From: Myxococcaceae bacterium
Lineage (GTDB): Bacteria > Myxococcota > Myxococcia > Myxococcales > Myxococcaceae
Assembly: GCA_017881345.1 (NCBI GenBank)
Contig: JADGQZ010000327.1
Span: 1 to 36,057 of the forward strand
Direction of reading: 5' to 3'
DNA: 36,057 nt
In this document: piece after piece, positions 31,723 to 36,057 of the stretch
How the letters are laid out: each line of letters begins with the position of its first letter
How positions within the stretch are numbered: position 1 is the first letter of the stretch
Notes under the pieces: model-generated
Database searches by the model: none
Seen by the model: only the letters and a program-made list of their open reading frames with translations
What the model was told of the DNA's origin: nothing
Made by a program: the position numbers and the translations under genes

Positions 31723-33347
31723 GCCGGCCGCCTCCTCCGGACGAAGGCCAGGAGCGCGAGCAGCGCGAGCCACGGCGACGGCGGACCCGAGCTGCTGGTG
31801 GTGCAGCCGCTCTTGCTCGTGCTGCCGCCACCGCCGGCATCGGAACCGCCTCCACCACCAGTCCCGGTGCAGACCCCTGCATCGAACACTCCGCCGTCCG
31901 AGAGGGCCCAGCCGGTGTCCTGGAGCAGCGGAACCGTGAGATCGAGCGAGTGGGTGAGATCCGGGCTGATGTTCGGCTCCATCAGGAGATTCGGGGTCAC
32001 CGAGGTATCCCAGTGCGACACCGACGAGCCCCCGGCGAGCGGGTTCGGCGCAAACATCGGGACCCGGTTCGCCGAGTCGGCTCCACGCAGCGCGTAGTTG
32101 CCGAGGAGGATCGACCCGAGCACCGTGCCGGCGCCGACGGCGGTCTTCAGCGTCGTTCCATCCGCCTGGGTCATCAAGAGAACCGGGATGGTGATGTCGG
32201 GCGCCGTTCCGGATGGGGTGATGAGCGGCGGGGTCGCCGTGTTGTTGGCGACGAGCAGGCCAATGGCCCCCGCATCCTGTGCATTGCGGGCCTTCTCGAC
32301 GAAGGTACAGCCCGCGTCCGCCGACGGGCCACCGCGATCGAGAATCGCGATCTTCCCGTCGAGCGGCGCCAGCCTCCCCTGGCCCGTGCAGCCGTACCCC
32401 GTGGAGCCCGTGGCGAGTGGACCCGAGACGCCAGCGTCGGTGATCGAAGCGCTGAACTGCGCCACGGACACCTCCGCGTAGTCGGCCACCACCGACGGAG
32501 TCGCCGGGGCCGAGCTGATGCGAACGAGTGGCCCGAAGCCGGTCACCGCTGGGACGGCGGCCTTGACCACCGGCCCATCCCAGGCGAGCGCGCCGCTGAT
32601 TGCCGAGGCCTGGCGGGCGAGGGCGTCGATGTCCACCCAGTGCATCCCCGAGCCCTCGTCGTAGAGGTAGTACGCCCAGATGTCGGGCTCGTTGTTCCCG
32701 GCGAACTCGCCGGTGCCGGGGTCGGTGAGGCTGATGAAGCCGAGGCCGTGTCCGAACTCGTGCAGCACCACGGTGAGCAGGTCGATGAGGCTCCCGTGCT
32801 GGTTGTCCAGCCCGTAGTAGAAGCGGAGGCCGTTGCAGTTGGTCGCTGCGGGATCATCCAGCGAGGAGTTGAAGCGGGCGACGATGTCGTAGTTGGTCTC
32901 GGCCGTGCCCGTACCGGAGACGAGCGGCTGGCCGGCGAAGCTTGCGCTCAGGGCCGAGACGTACCAGGTGTGGGGCTTCGGGAAGACCGAGCCCGGGACG
33001 CCGCTTGGAAGCGTGGGGTCGTCGCTCGCGAAGATGTTGGTGGGCCCCGCGCTGCCGAGCGTGGCTCCGCTGCTGTCGCAGGACAGCGGCTGGAAGTGCG
33101 AGAGCACGGTGATCGGTGCAGCGCTCTGGAGCGCATTCCCCCAGATCTCGGCCGCGGTCCGGAAGACGACCAGGCGCTGGGCGCCGAGGGTCGTTCCGCA
33201 GTTTCCTCCGACGGGCGCCACTGGCGTCGGGTCGTTGAACCCCGCGTCGGGCGCGTCCGCGTTGACGATGACGATGGTCGCCTTGCCGTGCGCCACCGCC
33301 GCGACCAGGATCAGCGCTGCCCCGAGAGCCCCGCCGAGCGCCCTCAC
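31719..33347 (-). CDS. Secreted zinc metalloprotease with PA domain and MYXO-CTERM-like tail
   Basis: A 542-aa exported protein. Signal peptide 1-21 (LGAALILVAAVAHG). The zinc motif HEFGHGLGF is at 196-204, with the third ligand expected shortly after. About residues 280-410 include a protease-associated domain: GKIAILDRGG, then CTFVEKARNAQDAGAIGLLV and ITIPVLLMTQADG. The Gly/Ser-rich stretch before the tail leads to SGCTTSSSG, a hydrophobic helix PSPWLALLALLAFV and RRRR, matching the myxobacterial MYXO-CTERM sorting signal for surface anchoring. The GTG start overlaps the stop of the lipoprotein gene (GTGA), so both are co-translated. Reading VADYAEVSVAQFSASI shows the PA domain inserted between catalytic halves. 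Confidence 0.85.
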   Translation of the reverse strand: MRALGGALGAALILVAAVAHGKATIVIVNADAPDAGFNDPTPVAPVGGNCGTTLGAQRLVVFRTAAEIWGNALQSAAPITVLSHFQPLSCDSSGATLGSAGPTNIFASDDPTLPSGVPGSVFPKPHTWYVSALSASFAGQPLVSGTGTAETNYDIVARFNSSLDDPAATNCNGLRFYYGLDNQHGSLIDLLTVVLHEFGHGLGFISLTDPGTGEFAGNNEPDIWAYYLYDEGSGMHWVDIDALARQASAISGALAWDGPVVKAAVPAVTGFGPLVRISSAPATPSVVADYAEVSVAQFSASITDAGVSGPLATGSTGYGCTGQGRLAPLDGKIAILDRGGPSADAGCTFVEKARNAQDAGAIGLLVANNTATPPLITPSGTAPDITIPVLLMTQADGTTLKTAVGAGTVLGSILLGNYALRGADSANRVPMFAPNPLAGGSSVSHWDTSVTPNLLMEPNISPDLTHSLDLTVPLLQDTGWALSDGGVFDAGVCTGTGGGGGSDAGGGGSTSKSGCTTSSSGPPSPWLALLALLAFVRRRRPA

Positions 33348-33700
33348 TGGACCTCTCCCTGCGTGTTGCCCACCAGGAACGACTCGGCGGCAGGGGCATT
33401 GTCGACGCAGCTGACGGAGGCCTTCCCGTCCGCACCCATCTTCCCGACGACGACGTGGCTGAAGCCGTTTCCGAGGCTCACCCGGCGCATTCGCTCACCG
33501 CTGGGGAGCGTGACGATGTCCCGCTGCGCCGCCGAGCGATCCGTGGCCACCCGCACCGCGTCGCGCACGCCCGAGGGCACGGCGGTCGAGCTCGCCGGCG
33601 GCGCGCTCGCTCCAGGACCAGCGTTGCAGCCCGCCAGGCAGCACAGCGCGATCGCCATCCGCGCAGCGATGGCGCCTGCGCGCTTCACGTCTCCGTTCAT
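33344..33700 (-). CDS. Small lipoprotein upstream of the metalloprotease
   Basis: A 118-aa protein from ATG 33700, which has GGAGG four bases upstream. The lipobox is textbook: MAIALCCLAGC with Cys25 as the lipidated residue. The mature part (about 94 aa) starts with an Ala/Ser/Pro linker and ends in a small domain, LPSGERMRRVSLGNGFSHVV, then DGKASVSCVDNAPAAESFLV. It is coupled to the metalloprotease by a four-base overlap, so it may be an inhibitor, chaperone or substrate of the protease. That is inference from the operon; no family recognised. Confidence 0.75.
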   Translation of the reverse strand: MNGDVKRAGAIAARMAIALCCLAGCNAGPGASAPPASSTAVPSGVRDAVRVATDRSAAQRDIVTLPSGERMRRVSLGNGFSHVVVGKMGADGKASVSCVDNAPAAESFLVGNTQGEVQ

Positions 33701-33787
33701 GCGTCCTCCACTTCCAGCGGTTTCCGAGCCTAGGCCAGACCGTCCAGCCGAGGTCAGCCCCTTCGCTCGCCGCGGTTGCCGGGTGTA

Positions 33788-33857
33788 CTCGCGACCCCTC
33801 CCGCGAGACGCAACGGGATGCCGTCGTGGTGTCGGCCCGGTCGAGGGAGACTCTCCC
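33788..33857 (-). terminator. Hairpins between monooxygenase and lipoprotein genes
   Basis: Two perfect short dyads follow the monooxygenase stop on the minus strand: GGGAG (33845-33849) with CTCCC (33853-33857), and CTCGCG (33788-33793) with CGCGAG (33802-33807). Either could end the monooxygenase transcript. The rest of 33701-33903 holds no gene and should contain the lipoprotein promoter. Confidence 0.4.
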
Positions 33858-33903
33858 CCCCGTGGACGCAGGCTCCCCACGGCGCCGGAGGGCATGCACT
33901 CGA

Positions 33904-35211
33904 TCAGAATGCCCGACCGCCCTCGACCTCGGTCACCAGGCGGCTCCGGTAGTCGTGGTAGTCGACCTCGACCGCGTGGCGGATCGAGTCGGTGAAGGCG
34001 TAGTCCGGGTGGCTGAGCTCGCGGCGGATGGCGGCGTCGATGTTCGCGGGGCGCTTCCAGGCGCCGAGGAGCGCCCGCGCCACCAGCCTCCCTTGCCAGT
34101 CCGCGAGCGGCCAGATGCACCCCTGCGGCTGGAACAGGCCGATGAAGAAGAGGTCCTCGAACCGGGGATGGAAGACCTTGAGGTACAGCGGCACCTCCTT
34201 CCCCGAGTAGTCGCCCACCTCCTCGGTGTCGAGGTACGGGAAGCGGGTCACGTAGCCGGTCGCGGCGATGATGGCGTCGAACTCGCCCGAGGTGCCGTCC
34301 ACGAAGTGCACCGTCTTGCCGTCCAGGCGCGTGATGTCCGGGCGCGGGTGAATCCGACCGTGGCGGATGAAGTAGAAGAGCTCCGAGTTCAGGGTCGGGT
34401 GCGCCTCGAGCGGGCCGTGCTCCGGCTCGGGCAGCCCGTAGTGCGTGTTCTTCCCCTGCACCAGGCGGATGGTGAGCTTCATCATCTGCTGGCGGATGGG
34501 CTTGGGAAGCTTGCGCATCAGCCGCTCGTTGATGACGTCCGTCGGCAGGCCCATCAGGAACTTGGGAATGAACCAGTAGCCGCGGCGCATGCTGATCTCG
34601 GTGCGCGCCGAGCGACGGGCGGTCTCCACCGCGATGTCGCAGGCCGAGTTCCCGCCGCCGATGACCAGCACCCGCTTCCCGGCGAACGGCTCGGCGCTCT
34701 TGTAGGCGTGGCTATGGAGGAGCTCGCCGGTGAACGTCCCCGGGTAGCTCGGCATCCGCGGGTCCCAGTGGTGGCCGGAGGCGACCAAGAGAGCGTCGAA
34801 GTCCTCGCGCCGGCCGTCCCCGAGCGTCACGGTCCAGCCGCCACCGGGGCGGTGGCGCGCGCTCCTCACCTCGGTGCCGAGCTGGATCACGCGGTCCACG
34901 CCAAAGTGCCGGGCATAGCTCTGGAAGTACTCCTTGAGCTGGGCGTGCCCCGGGTAGTCCGGGTAGCTGTCCGGCATCGGGAAGTCCTCGTACTGCGACA
35001 TCCGCTTCGAGGAGATGATGTGCGTGGTCTCGAAGACGCTGGAGTGACTTTCCCCCGGGCGGTAGATCCAGTTGCCGCCCACCTCCGTGTTCTTGTCGTA
35101 GACGACGACGTCGTGGATCCCGGCCGCGAGCAGATTCTTCGCCGCGGCGATGCCGGACGGACCGGCGCCGATGACGCACACGCGTGGCCGGGCGAGGGTC
35201 TTCTGCTCCAT
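33904..35211 (-). CDS. Flavin-containing monooxygenase
   Basis: A 435-aa FAD- and NADPH-dependent oxygenase. FAD-binding GAGPSG lies at 15-20, followed by the conserved VYDKNTEVGGNWIYRPG. The family fingerprint F-x-G-x-x-x-H-x-x-x-Y reads FTGELLHSHAYK, the NADPH motif is VLVIGGGNSACDIAVE, and the late FATGY-type motif is IIAATGYVTRFPYL. ATG 35211 has AGGAGCA upstream; the frame is open to 35253. FMOs oxygenate soft nucleophiles (N, S) or act as Baeyer-Villiger enzymes; this length and the fingerprint favour the former. A single gene with no obvious pathway partners. Confidence 0.92.
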   Translation of the reverse strand: MEQKTLARPRVCVIGAGPSGIAAAKNLLAAGIHDVVVYDKNTEVGGNWIYRPGESHSSVFETTHIISSKRMSQYEDFPMPDSYPDYPGHAQLKEYFQSYARHFGVDRVIQLGTEVRSARHRPGGGWTVTLGDGRREDFDALLVASGHHWDPRMPSYPGTFTGELLHSHAYKSAEPFAGKRVLVIGGGNSACDIAVETARRSARTEISMRRGYWFIPKFLMGLPTDVINERLMRKLPKPIRQQMMKLTIRLVQGKNTHYGLPEPEHGPLEAHPTLNSELFYFIRHGRIHPRPDITRLDGKTVHFVDGTSGEFDAIIAATGYVTRFPYLDTEEVGDYSGKEVPLYLKVFHPRFEDLFFIGLFQPQGCIWPLADWQGRLVARALLGAWKRPANIDAAIRRELSHPDYAFTDSIRHAVEVDYHDYRSRLVTEVEGGRAF

Positions 35212-35344
35212 TGCTCCTGCTCCTCCGTGACGTCCACGTTCGCACAACCGCACGGCCGGTGGGGAACCTGGGGCCGGCGCGTGCTGGCCCGTGCGCGCCG
35301 GAATTCAAGGGCGTTCTGGTAACCTCGCCCGGGCGCCTCGACCC

Positions 35345-36057
35345 ATGGCCTTCCTCCCCAGCTCCGAATCCCCTCCGCCCGAGGACCGGGCCCGCCACCG
35401 CCTCGTCCTCCCCGAGCGCCCGCCGCCGTCGGGTCCGCCGTGGAAGCAGTGGCTGCGCCGCAGCTGGAAGCTCCTCGCGTTCCTGGCGCTGGTGGGGGGG
35501 ACCGCGGCCGTCGTGGGAGCGATGATCGTCTATTACATCTTCAGCCAGGGACTCCCGGACATCCCCCGCATCGCCGCCTGGGCCCCGCCGCTGCTGACCG
35601 AGGTCTACGCCGACGACCAGGTGCTGGCGGGTGAGTTCTACGACGAGCGGCGGAAGGTCGTGCCGTACGAGCGCATCCCCAAGCGGCTGGTCCAGGCCTT
35701 CATCGCCTCGGAGGACGCGAGCTTCTTCGATCACCCCGGGATCGACGCGTTCGGGACCTTCCGCGCCGCCATCAAGACCGTGCTCAAGAAGTCCACCGGC
35801 GCGGGGAGCGTGCAGGGCGGATCGACGCTCACCCAGCAGACGGCCAAGGCGCTCCTCATCTCGAGCGAGGGCTTCGAGCGGGCCACCAAGCGCAGCGGCT
35901 CGGCGGGACTCAAGCGCAAGGCGCGCGAGGCCATCCTCGCGCTCCGGCTGGAGAAGGCGCTGCGCAAGGAGGAGATCCTCTACCTCTACCTGAACGGCGT
36001 GTACCTCGGGCACCACAGCTACGGGGTGCAGGCGGCCGCCGAGAACTACTTCCGCAA
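35345..36057 (+). CDS. Class A penicillin-binding protein, N-terminal part (cut by window edge)
   Basis: The first 237 codons of a bifunctional peptidoglycan synthase. A short cytoplasmic tail and one membrane anchor (about 43-67, LLAFLALVGGTAAVVGAM) precede a glycosyltransferase family 51 domain: catalytic Glu123 in SEDASFFDHPGID, then GGSTLTQQTAKALL, EAILALRLEKALRKEEIL and YLNGVYLGHHSYGVQAAA. The transpeptidase domain, if present, lies beyond base 36057. The ATG at 35345 starts the natural cytoplasmic tail; no strong ribosome binding site is seen. Confidence 0.92.
   Translation, partial: MAFLPSSESPPPEDRARHRLVLPERPPPSGPPWKQWLRRSWKLLAFLALVGGTAAVVGAMIVYYIFSQGLPDIPRIAAWAPPLLTEVYADDQVLAGEFYDERRKVVPYERIPKRLVQAFIASEDASFFDHPGIDAFGTFRAAIKTVLKKSTGAGSVQGGSTLTQQTAKALLISSEGFERATKRSGSAGLKRKAREAILALRLEKALRKEEILYLYLNGVYLGHHSYGVQAAAENYFR

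Overview
The window is GC-rich chromosomal DNA with short, often overlapping gene junctions, frequent GTG/TTG starts and few AT-rich gaps. A secreted metalloprotease ends in a MYXO-CTERM-like tail (Cys, one membrane helix, Arg cluster), and the gene content fits a myxobacterium or a close relative (Myxococcota). That placement is inferred from composition and one sorting signal. No rRNA, tRNA or CRISPR array was seen.

Layout. 1-3445: the start of an MFS transporter (minus, cut by the window edge), a membrane-anchored hypothetical protein, KdsD-type arabinose-5-phosphate isomerase (minus) and an ArsB-like ion transporter. 3568-9120: a tight plus-strand operon of a secreted cytochrome c/sugar dehydrogenase fusion, a very large thiolase-like protein whose tail resembles a nucleotide cyclase domain, and a secreted alpha/beta hydrolase. 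A small basic DUF6496-type protein follows. 9648-14117 (minus): a branched-chain amino acid ABC transporter, livJ-H-M-G-F. 14368-17164 (plus, divergent): etfB, etfA and a metallo-beta-lactamase-fold hydrolase. Import of branched-chain or related acids next to the electron acceptor of acyl-CoA dehydrogenases suggests coordinated catabolism, and an inverted repeat in the shared control region is a candidate operator. 17196-20605 (minus): a repeat-rich hypothetical protein, an SRPBCC-like protein and an acyl-CoA synthetase. 20678-23761 (plus): a Ca2+/H+ antiporter, a DMT transporter and a beta-CASP-like metallo-beta-lactamase-fold nuclease.

23640-26937 is the clearest accessory region. A sequence of about 366 bp, which includes the last 40 codons of the nuclease gene, occurs twice in direct orientation. 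Between the copies lie two decayed pieces of an IS91-like transposase C-terminus and one intact, visibly lower-GC gene for a secreted type I phosphodiesterase/nucleotide pyrophosphatase. This looks like transferred DNA brought in by a transposon or by recombination.

27124-36057: a pentapeptide-repeat protein (minus), an RluA-family pseudouridine synthase, a LysR regulator divergent from a small ORF, an ArsR-type regulator coupled to an AHSA1/SRPBCC protein, a lipoprotein plus secreted metalloprotease pair (minus), a flavin-containing monooxygenase (minus), and the start of a class A penicillin-binding protein cut by the right edge.

The most unusual items are the thiolase-like/cyclase-like fusion protein lacking both thiolase cysteines, the direct-repeat-flanked phosphodiesterase island, and livJ, which has apparently lost its stop codon and reads about 180 codons out of frame into livH.
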